From the NCBI GenBank assembly GCA_021292165.1, contig CM037879.1:289390272-289454271 (forward strand): a stretch of DNA of 64,000 nucleotides, written 5' to 3'. This stretch comes from Shinisaurus crocodilurus (Eukaryota > Chordata > Lepidosauria > Squamata > Shinisauridae). This document shows, in pieces, positions 10,331-20,644 of the stretch. The position numbers were made by a program, and so were the translations under genes. Position 1 is the stretch's first letter; each line of letters begins with the position of its first letter. Below the pieces are notes generated by a model. The model saw only the letters and a list, made by a program, of their open reading frames with translations. It did not search any database and had not been told where the DNA came from.

Positions 10331-11140
10331 AGGGGGTGGCTTTCTGGGAAACCCCGGAGGCCTGGATTGTTGGATTGTAATTCCAAGCAGGCCAGATCTG
10401 GTCCCTGGGCCTGAGGCGCTGCACCCTGCTATATATGCAACCTTGAGTTCCCTGGAGTAAGAAAGACAGGATACAACTAAATATAGCCAGGCACTCCTTC
10501 TGCAATTGTGCTGAAAATGTGCATTTTCAGAAGACTCCTTGGTCGGGGTCCATGGAGCATGCCCAATCAGATTTCTTCCTGCACATCTGTTGGAAATTGC
10601 ACAATCAAGTTGTGTAATTCCTTCTGGCCTTCCTCGGTGGCATTTGCGGACTCTGGCTTGTAAATAGTAGTTTTGGAGGGCTGCCTCCCTGCCTTCCAGC
10701 TGTGGCTTAAGTTGTTCATTGTTTATGCAAGCGCTTCGAGCTGTTCCCAGTGGGGGATCCCATTCTGCGCAACTGGGATTTATAGGGGACATCCAGTATT
10801 TTTGTTTGCTGTTGGCCGCAGTCCTGGAGGCCGATGGCAAGCAACAGGGATTGCCCTGTGGTCAGCTATACAGCTTTTTTTTTTTTTTTTAAGGTACAGA
10901 ACCCCTGTACTCCTTCGCACATCTGTGGACTCTCAAGAGGAGAGCAGAAGGAGATGGATCTTTGCAGGACTGGGCAGTCAGGACGCAGCATCTGGTCGAG
11001 GGACACAAAGGAAGCAAGCTGAGATCAGTTCCAGCAAGGCAGTCCAGGCCAAAGAGCCAAGAGAGGGAAAAACAGGCTCTGCATTTAAATATTTAGAACT
11101 CACTTGTGCTTTCTGCACTCCTCCTTTTAAATTACTAGGA
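10331..11140. other. no gene recognised
   Basis: About 800 bp without a recognisable repeat or exon. The open frames here have no familiar motif. A T-run lies at 10876-10890. Confidence 0.3.
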
Positions 11141-11176
11141 GCCAGTGTGGCGTAGTGGTGAGAGCCGGGGTTCCCT

Positions 11177-11568
11177 AGTCAGCCCCTGCTCTTTCTCCTG
11201 ATTGCCAGGCATTTGGTGGTTTCCCAACTCTTGCGTGTTTCCCCCCATTTTAAAAGCCTCACCTAAGTAAGGCTTTGTTACTGGCCGGAAGAGCTTTAAG
11301 CTAAAATAGGCTGGTATTGTGGTCCCACCTCTGCCTTTGGCCTTGCCAACTACTAGAACGCAGCCCCTGAGCGCTTTTCTGAAATAGAATCTGGCCCTTG
11401 GGTGGAAAGAGATCCAACACCGCTGCTCTAGACCAGTGTTCTCCAACCTTGGGTCCCCAGATGTTTTTGGCCTACAACTCCCAGCATGCCCCAGCCAGCA
11501 TAGCTGGCTGGGGCATGCTGGGAGTTATAGGCCAAAAACATCTGGGGACCCAAGGTTGGAGAACACTG
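11177..11568. mobile_element. two adjoining small hAT elements (joined pair)
   Basis: 11177-11425 belongs to the family whose end reads CAGCGGTGTTGGATCTC (here on the minus strand). 11434-11568 is a Buster-like hairpin element, with ends CAGTGTTCTCCAACC / GGAGAACACTG. They are separated by 8 bases, CTCTAGAC. The same pair with the same spacer occurs inverted at 61053-61343. Confidence 0.75.
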
Positions 11569-11735
11569 CTTTTGAAAGACAGAAATCGTTAGGAAGACAT
11601 CCCTGGACCGAGATCTTTGCATTGAAGGGCTGGAGTAGATCAGTATTCTAAAACGAGAGCTGAAATTGGAGTTTGGATTTCAGTAAGGCCTGAAAGCTGC
11701 AGTCCTGCACACACTTACCTGGGTGTCAGTTAGTC

Positions 11736-11859
11736 CAGCCTTCCCCAGTCTGGTGCCCTCCAAATGTGTTGGACTGCAACTCCCATCATCCCCATGGCTG
11801 GGAATGATGGGAGTTGCAGTCCAACACATCTGGAGGGCAGCAGGATGGGAAAGGTTGGT
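11736..11859. mobile_element. small hAT-type hairpin element
   Basis: Arms AGTCTGGTGCCCTCCAAATG and GTTGGACTGCAACTCCCAT repeated in inverse. No clear duplication. Confidence 0.65.
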
Positions 11860-11900
11860 CTGGTTGACCTTAGTAGGCCTTACTTCTGGGGTTGAGGAGC

Positions 11901-12035
11901 AAAAGAGAGAAAGTTCTCAGGGGCCTGAAGAAAATATTTATTCTGCCCAACACGTTTCGGAAAAAAATCTTTTCCCCTTCCTCAGGGACGTCTTGTCTTT
12001 CTTCAGAAGTATCGAAAAAGAATCCTTCCAATGTC
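11901..12035 (-). repeat. outer arm of nested palindrome, hammerhead-like core
   Basis: Inverse of 13661-13800. On the minus strand it reads CTGAGGA, a GGAAAA/TTTTCC stem and then GAAACGTGTT, the order of a type I hammerhead ribozyme core. Confidence 0.65.
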
Positions 12036-12248
12036 TCTTCTATTTGTTTTTAGCATTTCAACACAGAGGAGACAGTGACTGGGATCGCACGACATGGCTA
12101 AGCCAACGTGTCCCTGAAGCCCCAGTAGCTGAGTGTGTTGTCTGAACCCAGCCCCTGTCCCTGTGGCGGCTTCAAGGTGGCTATGAAGCCACCCCAGGAA
12201 GCCATGGCTTGTTCTAGGGTTTAAGAAAACCAGGGGGAAGGCACTATT

Positions 12249-12355
12249 AACCAAAGACAAGAGAGAGAAAAAACTCCAAGTGCCAATAGGGATCTTTGTG
12301 CATTTTTATTTTTTGCCCGGTGCGTTTCGGCCTAAGCCTTTTTCAAGGGCACTTA
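12249..12355 (-). repeat. inner arm of nested palindrome
   Basis: Inverse of 12700-12820. The minus strand shows GGCTTAGGCCGAAACGC, a degenerate hammerhead-like half. Confidence 0.6.
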
Positions 12356-12373
12356 TTTCCTAATGTTGTTCGT

Positions 12374-12691
12374 GAAGGGATGTCACACAGAGGAGGGCAA
12401 AGATCTCTTCTCGTTCATCCCAGTTTGCAGGACACGGAATAATGGGCTCAAGTTACAGGAACCTAGATTCCACCTAAACATCAGGAAAAATTTCCTGACT
12501 GTCAGAGCAATAAGACAGTGGAATCAACTACCTAGGGAGGTGGTGGGCTCTCCCAGTCTGGAGGCATTCAAGGTGCGGCTGGACAGACATCTGTCAGAGA
12601 TGCTTTGACCTGGATTCCTGCATTGAGCAGGGGGTTGGCCTTGTAGGCCCCTTCCAACTCTACTTTTCTATGATTCTATGAGACAAACAGC
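12374..12691 (+). mobile_element. CR1 LINE 3' end
   Basis: Encodes [20 protein letters not shown] and [19 protein letters not shown], and ends in TCTATGATTCTATGA. It lies between the inner arms of the palindrome. Confidence 0.88.
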
Positions 12692-12699
12692 TTCATCAG

Positions 12700-12820
12700 T
12701 TCTCCTGAGAAAGGCTTAGGCCGAAAAGGGCTTAGGCCGAAACGCGTCGGGCAAAAATAAAAATACCAAAAAAGATCTCTATTGGCACTTGGGAGTTTTT
12801 TCTCTCTCTCTCGTCTTTGT
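12700..12820 (+). repeat. inner arm of nested palindrome, hammerhead-like core
   Basis: CTGAGAA, then GGCTTAGGCC given twice in tandem, then GAAACGCGTCGGGC. ACGCGT is the self-complementary stem III typical of dimer-forming hammerheads. CTGAGAA departs from the consensus CTGANGA at one base. Confidence 0.6.
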
Positions 12821-13660
12821 TCTCGGGTTTCGTAAACCCTGGAAGGCTCCGCGCGTCGCCTGAACCCGGACGACGCACGAAGCCACAGTCAAGCAAGCCC
12901 TTTTGGCTGCAGAGCTCGGGAAGGAGGAGGCGCACAGCAAACCCCGGCTCGCCTCCCTGTTCTCGCTCAGTGCGGCGCCCACAGGCACCATACCAGGCGA
13001 GGGCAGGGGCGTGGGTGGGTGGGGGGGAGACGCTTTCCCCTCGGTCTACCCAAGAGTATGCTGAGAGGAAAGTGCCTCCTCCCCTTGCTGTGCGCAGCTG
13101 CCACTCAGCTGAGGAGGGGCCTGTGCACAGCAAGGGGAGCGGGCCCAACCTGAAGGAGGGAGAGCTTATTCTCCCGGGCATCGCCGCGCATGGTCGTGAC
13201 GGCGGGAACCAGCCGCCCAGCTTTGCTTCCTCTCGAGGAAGTGAGGCCAGGCGGCTGGTTCCCCTGCCACATGCCACCTCCCCAAGCCCTCAACGGGGGG
13301 GGTTGAGCGGGCAGCACACGGCATACCACGGGGCTCGCCCCCCCCCCCTCTGGCTTCCGTGCGCCGTGCTCCTGCCGATCCCGGGAGAGCATTCCCGCTC
13401 TCCCAGCATCGGCAGGAGTGCGGGACAGGGAAGCTGCCGAAAGTGCCGATTGGGCACTTTTCAGCAGCTGTCACCCCCGCTCCCTTCAGTGCTCCCACAG
13501 TGTCCCCTGGGATACCGGCGGGAGGACTGAGCGGGGAGGAGGTGCCTCAGGAACCCCGCAGTGCCTGATCGCTTGTCAGGCACATTGGGGGGCCCGGGCA
13601 ACTTTAAGCCCAGAGTCGCCTCAGAGCCCCTGTGGGCTTAATGTGTCGTCCGAACCTGGC
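12821..13660. other. GC-rich segment with several hairpins
   Basis: Three inverted pairs are visible: CCCCTTGCTGTGC (13081-13137), GAACCAGCCGCC (13205-13262) and CTCCTGCCGATCC (13369-13421). Long open frames on both strands follow from the lack of AT. I do not recognise a gene. Confidence 0.55.
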
Positions 13661-13800
13661 CATTGGAAGGATTCTTTTTCGATAGCTTCCAAAGAAAGCT
13701 AAGTGGCCCCCTGAGGAAGGAAAAAAGATTTTTTGTGTGTGTGAAACGCGTTGGGCAGAACAAATATTTTCTTCGAGCACCTGAGAACTTTCTCTCTTTT
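13661..13800 (+). repeat. outer arm of nested palindrome, hammerhead-like core
   Basis: CTGAGGA at 13711, a damaged stem (GGAAAAAAGATTTTTT plus a GT run), then GAAACGCGTTGGGC. Inverse of 11901-12035. Confidence 0.6.
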
Positions 13801-14588
13801 GTTACGTGACACACAAGGGCCTTCACCTCTTGTTGTTTCCTTACTTCTGAGGCAGGGTTTATTCTAATTTGCAGGTGGACACATTTTGTGCAGTGGGGGA
13901 AAAATTGTGCACTTGTAAGTAAGTTTTTGTGTAGTTAGGAATGCGGACTTTAATAAGGAACAAAGTTGTCTCTTGACATAGATAAGAAAATCAGATAAAG
14001 AAATAGAACATTAAGACGATTTACTGTTTCCTTTCAGTCTTCATAACCTTACACTAATTATATTTTATTGGGTCCAACTGCTTGACTAGTCCAAAGCGTT
14101 TATTCACTCATGTACATATCAAGAGTATATATGTAGGTATACAACAGTGGCACAGAGCAATACAGATGCAAAGAAGAAGACTACATAATTGTGTGATGTG
14201 CCATACCTCCTCTCACACTAAACCTAGCACATCAGAATTTCCTTTTTTTTTTTTTAATGGTCAGATCGTCACCATCTGGAACTGGGTGGGATGAACAGTG
14301 CCAATTGGAAGCCTCTGAGAAAATTCCTTTAAACCACATCTGCTCTCTTGCTTTAGTTGCATCTTTGGTTCTGTGCTCTCATTTGGTCATCCATAGGAGT
14401 ACTGATGCCTGAGAGGTGGCATATTGTGACTGGTATAGAGGTATTCATTTTCTGACTCAACTGAGCGTCTGTTTCTAGATATGGACCAATGTGAGACTTC
14501 TGCTGATGAGACTTCAACATCAGCTGTATGAGGTTTAGCCACTAGAAGACGTGCCAGGAGTGTTCACATTTCTGGATATTCTTTAGAT
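13801..14588. other. no gene recognised
   Basis: About 790 bp of AT-rich sequence. I see no repeat family or exon. Confidence 0.3.
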
Positions 14589-14723
14589 CAGGCTCTCCAG
14601 CCTTGGGTCCCCAGATGTTGCTGGCCTACAGCTCCCAGCATACCCAGCCAGCATGGCTAATGGCAAGGGATTCTGGGAGCTGTAGTCCAGCAACATCTGG
14701 GGACCCAAGGTCAGAGAGCCCTG
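14589..14723. mobile_element. small hAT element, TSD ctttagat
   Basis: Ends CAGGCTCTCCAGCC / GAGAGCCCTG. Identical 8-bp flanks, CTTTAGAT, at 14581-14588 and 14724-14731. Confidence 0.92.
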
Positions 14724-14836
14724 CTTTAGATAATGTAAGAAAATGGACCAAATGGGACAATGTCATCTTGTGTGAACATCAGTGATGCTCTCAAGTTGAA
14801 ATATCTCCTCATATTCTAGTGAGAGTTCTGACCAAA

Positions 14837-16050
14837 TCAAGGTCCGTACATAGCACTTTGTGAACTGCTTCCAGGTTTACTGAAGGTTGTATGGTGGCAA
14901 AAAGGCTTCATGATCAGTAACAGATCAGCATCAACGTCAAAGCGTTGATTCAAGAACTCAACAAGAGAGTCAACTACTTCATTACAGACAGTGCCAGCAT
15001 CTCTCCTGTCAAATACATACATACTGCTGGTGTTCCTTGCATCGCTTCTTGTGCTTTGCTCCCTTTCAGCATCACCGTTCCATCTGGCTGTGTAACCGCT
15101 TCATCCTTGAAAGTCTTGGCCCACCCACCGAGTAAATGCTGGTCTTTCAATGCCAGTTGCTTTGATTTTACCAACATTGTCAGCGTCTCTATGGTGACCC
15201 CATCTCCTTGCAGCTGCTTCTGGTATCTACTGAAGGCTGTAAGTACATCAGCCAGAAACAACAGAAGTAAGAGCTTCTCTTCCTCAAGGAGGAAAGCAAG
15301 AAACCCATGTGCTGCGTCCTCCTCAGACTTCTTCACAAAGAGGACTAGGGAATGCCAAGCAAGACACTGAGACTGAATGCAGTAGTGAGAAGGAAGACTC
15401 GGTCCACCTGGCCTCAAAACGCTTGGGGAGCGCAAGGAGACAGCAGCTGTTGACTTCCGCAGTGTTCCGAAGTTCTCTGGATCTGAGCTCCGATGTGCAG
15501 AAATACGTGCTCAGCCCTACAAGCTGCTGGATGTGTGTCCAGCTTCACTGAGTATGGTATTTGTGGATCTCCATGCAAGATCATCCGACCGGTGAACTCC
15601 CCACCAGAACGTCAGCAGAGGGACAGAGGGTTCTTGACCATTATCCCTCATTTTGGATTTGGAAGAGAGTCCCCAAACCAGACTTCTCGCCCATGTTGAC
15701 AGATGCTTCATCTGTGACCAGGGAGGACTCGTGCAAGAAGATTTGTCCGTCTTGCTGCAGGCATCTTCATTTGCTCCCAGCACTCCTTTTGCACTGTGGC
15801 TGCAGGGTTCCCTGGCACCTAGAAAGCACTGCTTTTCATCCCCAGATTTTGTAATGACCCAGACCATTACATCAGTTTTGTCAGTTCTGGTTCGGTCCAC
15901 AGCGGCATCAGATCTCAGGGACAGCGCCAATTCATCTTCAGTCAGTTTCTTGGTTAAACAGCCCTGTTGCCCTGGTTTCCCCCGCCAAAAACATAGCGCG
16001 GGGGTCCAGCGCGGCGGAGCAGGGTTCCGTCGCGTCACTTCCGTCACGCC
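14837..16050 (-). pseudogene. hAT transposase-like (ZNF862/KIAA1586-type) pseudogene
   Basis: Minus-strand pieces in three frames: LTEDELALSLRSDAAVDRTR, then TDKTDVMVWVITKSGDEKQC and FLGARE. These resemble the RNase H-like region of hAT transposases and the domesticated ZNF862/KIAA1586-like proteins. Later pieces are FLADVLTAFSRYQKQLQGDG, LLGGWAKTFKDE and VVDSLVEFLNQRFDVDADLL. Frameshifts between the pieces make it non-functional. Similarity is judged by eye, so the family name is tentative. Confidence 0.6.
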
Positions 16051-16065
16051 GGAACACCGCTACAT
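15945..16065. repeat. GC-rich repeat shared with 62690-62800
   Basis: The minus strand reads GTGACGCGACGGAACCCTGC through AAACCAGGGCAACAGGGC. It is about 90% alike to the segment inside the hAT copy at 62448-63885. It adjoins the 5' side of the transposase-like pseudogene. Confidence 0.7.
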
Positions 16066-16469
16066 GCAGACACAATTCTGCCAGTTCGTTAAGTGCCCGG
16101 CCTCTAAAAGGTTCTCCGCCAATTCCTGGTGGGTTTATTCCCAAATGTATTTGCCATGTAACATGAAAATTAGATCTCTTTTGTGTTAGAGCCAGACCCG
16201 ACCTTCCTGTTGCACCAATCGCTCCCAAGCCCTTACGACAGGTTTGCAGGTTGAGGGTCGCTCTGCGGTTTTTGAGCTGCCATTTTGTGAGGAGCTTCCA
16301 TGTTGCGACGGCTTTAGAACCTCTTATCCCTAACAACACCACACAGAAGCTTCCACGGGTTTTGCAGCACAACAACCATCTTGTGAAAGGATAAACGGTA
16401 GTCACCAGAATTAAAATCAGAGGGGAGGGTTCTCAGTCCCTCAGTTAAACTTTTTTTATGGGGAGGGAG
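16066..16469. other. no gene recognised
   Basis: About 400 bp, no repeat or exon identified. Confidence 0.3.
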
Positions 16470-16977
16470 TGTGGAAAAAGTCACCAAAGACTTCACCTTC
16501 AGTCTGCCCCAGCAACTTGTTAGTTAAATCACAGTGTCTTGGAAGACTGATAAGCTGTACAGGTGATGTTTTCGCCCTGCGCAACAAACTGCGGGACAAG
16601 CAGAATAGTTCAGATGATGGGTAGGCAGAAATGTGTCCACCACGCAGGGACGTAGTGTGCATGCCCGCCTGCAAAGGGCTGTGGAATGTTATCTTTGCAT
16701 GGTTGGTATACACTACGCATGTCTGACGTAGAGCTCTATTGTTCTGAGATCTTGGCAGCATCTGCACATGCATGACTTATAAAGCCTGCATTCCATAAAA
16801 GTAGAACGCTTGCGCATGTTCGGGGCTCGCTCCATTTTTGCTTGGAGCTGGGACATGCAGCTGCATTATCTGATGATTGAATAAAGCTTTGTTCTTAAAC
16901 TTCTTTACCTGCGTTTGGCTGATGGATTGACCTAATCGGCTAGACTCGAACCCAGGGCTACTTGAGCCCTTACCACA
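16470..16977 (+). mobile_element. solo LTR of an endogenous retrovirus, TSD ggag
   Basis: Starts TGTGG, ends CCACA, with GGAG on both sides (16466-16469, 16978-16981). It contains a TATA-like TTATAAAG at about 16773, then AATAAA at 16880 followed by GCTTTGTTC, the usual promoter / polyA order of an LTR. No internal viral genes are next to it. Confidence 0.8.
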
Positions 16978-17164
16978 GGAGTCTCAGTCCTCAATTATAG
17001 TTTTGGGAGGGAACATAACCCTTTCTTTGCAAGGCATCTTCGTTTTCCCTTTTCTTCTTTTCCTAGCCTTCCTGTACTTCCTTCTTTCTTTCCTGACTCT
17101 CTCTCTTAATTTCTCGAATCATTCTCATTTGCTTTTCCCTCTTTCACATTTTAATTTTTTTTTC

Positions 17165-17925
17165 TGTGGAGAAAGCCTGACACGAGTATACATGTACACG
17201 CACACCCCAGTCTCCGTCCTCCAGGGGAGGGGGGCGAGAAGGGGGGATTGGGTTACAGGGAAGCAGCCAGACAGACCGGCATTCCAGCAAAGGAGGACCT
17301 CACTTGTAATCCACAAAACCCAGGAAAAGACCATCAACCTGACAGGGCAGTCTCAAAGAGCTGTAAAGTATCCAATACGTCACCTTCTTCCCGAGCAGGA
17401 ATAAGCCCACCTGACACGAAGGGGCAGGCAATAAGCCCCACCTGACCTAAGGGGCGGGAGAGCGGGAAACCCGGGGGTAGAAAACCCCTCTCCCCTCCCT
17501 CTGTTGGTTGTTGGGAACCCAGGGTGCTTTGGGCACGAACCACCCTCCAGCAGCGGCTGGAGTAAGCTGTTTCTTTCCCCGGATCGGACAGACCCGGAGC
17601 TAGGCTGAAACTGACTAACGTGATGTCTCTGATCTACAGTAACTGACTAATCCAAATGCGCTAGCCTGAGCCTGTTCATTGATAAACTTAAAGGTCACGT
17701 CAGCTCTTATTGACGTTGTAGTAATTCCTAGAAAGCTGTGAGTTCCGATCCATATCTTGTGTAAACAAATAAAAGCCTTATTTGGTAGTTTAAAGGCGGA
17801 GTTTCCTTTTGTGTGTTTAGAAACCTCCTAGGTGGTTCCTCTTGCTTGTACGGGCTGTAACGCAGCACTGGTTAACCCGTTAAGCGCCGAACTCACGCAA
17901 AGGACCCAGGTGCTGGTCCTTCACA
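17165..17925 (+). mobile_element. solo LTR of an endogenous retrovirus, TSD ttttc
   Basis: Starts TGTGGAG, ends CTTCACA, with TTTTC on both sides (17160-17164, 17926-17930). AATAAA near 17768 sits where the R region should be. It is a different family from the LTR at 16470. Confidence 0.75.
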
Positions 17926-18388
17926 TTTTCCATTCGAAAGATTTTGGGAGGTGCTCACGCATTGGGGATAGGGGGGGGCGGGCTGCACCGGCTTCTTGTG
18001 CCACTGGAAAAAATGCTTAGGTTGCCTGCCTGGCACGTCAGCCCCATTGTAGAGACAGCTTTGTATCCGGTGCCGGTCACCACAGAGATTTCTCCTCTTC
18101 GGTGTGGTGACCTCCGTTGTCTGGTCTCTTGCAGGTGGAATGAGTGACGACCAGGACATCGTTCAGTGGAAATGAGGGGACAAAACCACCTTACGGTCTG
18201 CGGTGATGTCACGCGGCCGAGATCTGAAGTGGCAGGGATGACAGAGTCAAGGCGGTATCGACGAAGCGGCAGTGCTGCGTCCCGTTTGCTCGTCCCTCGG
18301 GTTGGAACCCGTGTCCCGGGTCAGGCAGAAAACTGGCACGATCTACCGTGATGTTTTCCCTCTACAAACACCGCTGAACTGACTAGGA
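17926..18388. other. no gene recognised
   Basis: About 460 bp, GC-moderate, nothing identified. Confidence 0.3.
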
Positions 18389-18529
18389 CAGTGTTCTCCA
18401 ACCTTGGGTCCCCAGATGTTTTTGGCCTACAACTCCCAGCATGCCCCAGCCAGCTATGCTGGCTGGGGCATGGAGTTGCAGGCCAAAAACATCTGGGGAC
18501 CCAAGGTTGGAGAACACTGGACTAGGAGA
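18389..18529. mobile_element. Buster-like small hAT element, TSD gactagga
   Basis: Ends CAGTGTTCTCCAACC / GGTTGGAGAACACTG, perfect hairpin arms. Identical flanks, GACTAGGA, at 18381-18388 and 18530-18537. Confidence 0.95.
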
Positions 18530-18606
18530 TGGCAATGTATTAGAGGGCTCTTCTGAGATGCCATTCACTTTAAGAGGCTATTTTAAGGCTGGGGTTCAGG
18601 CCCAGG

Positions 18607-18750
18607 GCCCCGATCCAGCCCGGGGGGGGGGCAATCCAGCCCGGGGGGGGGGCGATCCAGCCCTTGGGGGGGGCGCGCGATCCAGCCCTTGGGGGGGGCG
18701 CGCGATCCAGCCCTTGGGGGGGGGCGATCCAGCCCTTGGGGGGTTCCCCA
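18607..18750. repeat. GC-rich minisatellite
   Basis: About six copies of a 20-28 bp unit containing GATCCAGCCCTTGGGGGG, differing in G-run length and a CGCG insert. Confidence 0.92.
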
Positions 18751-18824
18751 GGCCACACCCCTTACCATGGCCCCACCCTCTTTGCCTCGACCACCAATCA
18801 TTGGGGAGGTTTCCCGGCTTTTGT

Positions 18825-19018
18825 GCAGTGTGTCCCCCCCCCATTCTAAAAGGTTGAAATGCCTCTCCTAAGGCTGCGTTAAGCGGTAAGCTAAAATATG
18901 CTGGGGTGGCCACGCCCCTTTTGCCTTTGGCCCCGCCCGCCACTGGAATGCGCCCCCCCCCCCGAGCTTCTCCAAAATGGAATTTGGCCCTCGGGCTGAA
19001 AGAGGTTCAGAAGCCCTG
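18825..19018 (-). repeat. fragment of the CAGCGGTGTTGGATC-end family
   Basis: The minus strand reads CTCTTTCAGCCCGAGGGCC and GGGGCCAAAGGCAAAAGGGG. Same family as 11177-11425, 39240-39440 and 61196-61343. Confidence 0.6.
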
Positions 19019-19029
19019 TTTTAAGGGGA

Positions 19030-19260
19030 CTAGACATGGAGGAGAAGCGCATCGATGTCTACTAGTCGTGATGGCTACTTGCCATCTGCGGGATCAGAAG
19101 CAGCACGCCTCTGAACACCAGTCCCTGGGGAACCACAGCAAGAGCAGGCCAGCGTCCTCACGCCCTGCTTGTCGCCTTCTCGGAGGCATCCGGTGGGCCA
19201 CCGTGGGAAAGGGGATGTGGGACAAGATGGCCCTTTGGCGTGATCCAGCAGGGGCCTTCC
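19030..19260 (+). repeat. LINE 3' tail fragment
   Basis: Matches the reptile LINE tail also seen at 24040-24360 (EEEKAIDGC coding end followed by CTGATCCAGCAGGGC). Confidence 0.6.
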
Positions 19261-19450
19261 TTGCGTTCTTATTAAGGCTCGCAAAGCAGAACGATTGTGG
19301 TCCAAGGTGGCTTCCAGGGAAGAACATCATCGGTGGGTTGTGTGCCCAAAGAGCCCTTTGGCACCTTAAAGCCTGATGAGCTTTATTATAGCGTGAGAGT
19401 TCACGGGATACATCAGATATGTGAATTAGACCAGGAAGGTGGTGGAGATA

Positions 19451-19704
19451 CAGTAATGCCTTGGATTGCAAGTAACTTGTTTGAGAGCGTTTTGCAAGAC
19501 AAGCAAATGTTTAAATATTTATTTATTTATTTATTTGGACTTGATATACAAGCGACGTCTTGCAATACAAGTACTGTCGTACGGCTTAAATTAAAAATCT
19601 CTGCACAAATCTTTTTTTGGGGGGATTTCGTTTTGATATAAGAGTGTTTTGGATTACAAGCACGTCTCCGGAACGAATTATGCTCTCAGTCCAAGGCATG
19701 ACTG
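19451..19704. mobile_element. mariner-like inverted-repeat element
   Basis: Ends CAGTAATGCCTTGGATT / CCAAGGCATGACTG, with TA before the left end. A second copy in inverse orientation is at 30538-30787. Confidence 0.7.
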
Positions 19705-20550
19705 CATATTACACACACACACAACTGTGAGTCAAGGTACAATGGAGGAAAAACCCAGGGTATTTCTTTTAGAGGAGGCAACGGTGGGACCCAAGTGCCT
19801 TTGTGAAAGTCTGTTTTTTGAGAGCTGTCAACCAATAAAAGACTTCTAAAATCAGTGAACGGTCCAGTATTTAAGTTATTCCCAAAATTGATTACATTTA
19901 ATTATGTTGCAGAGTCTCATTAAATGTGGCTTTCTGATGGAGAGGGCCAGTTTCTCCAAAGTGCACGAAGTTGTAATGTCACCTTTCATCATCTCGTCTT
20001 CGTCGCATTTGAGCTTTTGGAGTAATGTGTGCCAGCACCCAAATGGCTTTCCAGAATAAACAAGTTCAAGACCCATCAGAATTACCCAAGACAACAACAA
20101 TTCACCTTAACCAAGCAATGTTGCTTTTGCTGGCCGGCGATTGTTGCTATTCAGAGGTAGGCTGCGGTTGTTTCTTAGGGCAAAAGGCAAATTACCTGCT
20201 TCCTTTGGATAGAAACTGGGCAGAAAAGTGATCTTTTTCAGCAAACGTAGTGCAGGGGAAAGTGAGCTGGGGTGAGAAGAGTTCCCCAGTCCAGTGCTTG
20301 AATTACCCGGAGGGGGCAGAGGTCAGAGGAGACCTAGGGGACGGGACACTTTCCTTTTGTGAAAAAGCCCTTAAATTTTGCTTTGAGATGGCTACAGGAG
20401 GGGCATAATTTAACTAAAACTGGGGGAAATCAAGAGTTGGGGCTTGTGGGTTTCATTAACAGCCCCATAATTCAAGCACTTCCCAGGCCTTTTGCTTTTT
20501 GTCAAATGTGGGGCAAGTTTTGAAGTTTAGCTTAAAGCTTTAGTTGATTT
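19705..20550. other. no gene recognised
   Basis: About 850 bp. Nothing recognised apart from a short (CA) run near 19712. Confidence 0.3.
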
Positions 20551-20644
20551 AAGACTGCAATCCTATACATACTTACCTGGGAGTAAGCCCCATTGAAAAC
20601 AGTGGGGCTTGCTTTTGAGTAGACATGCCTAGGATTGCACTGTA
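20551..20644. mobile_element. small palindromic element
   Basis: ACTGCAATCCTATACATACT and its inverse AGGATTGCACTGT enclose CCCATTGAAAACAGTGGGGC. A fragment of the same family is at 24362-24415. Confidence 0.7.

Noticed and set aside
11436..11651. Recurring peptide [20 protein letters not shown] in many open frames
   Set aside because: It is the chance translation of the Buster-like hairpin element, read from both arms. It appears wherever that element occurs and is not a gene.
12817..13530. A 237-codon plus-strand open frame
   Set aside because: It lies in GC-rich sequence with equally long frames in other phases and on the other strand, has low-complexity composition, and overlaps hairpin repeats. 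No domain is visible.
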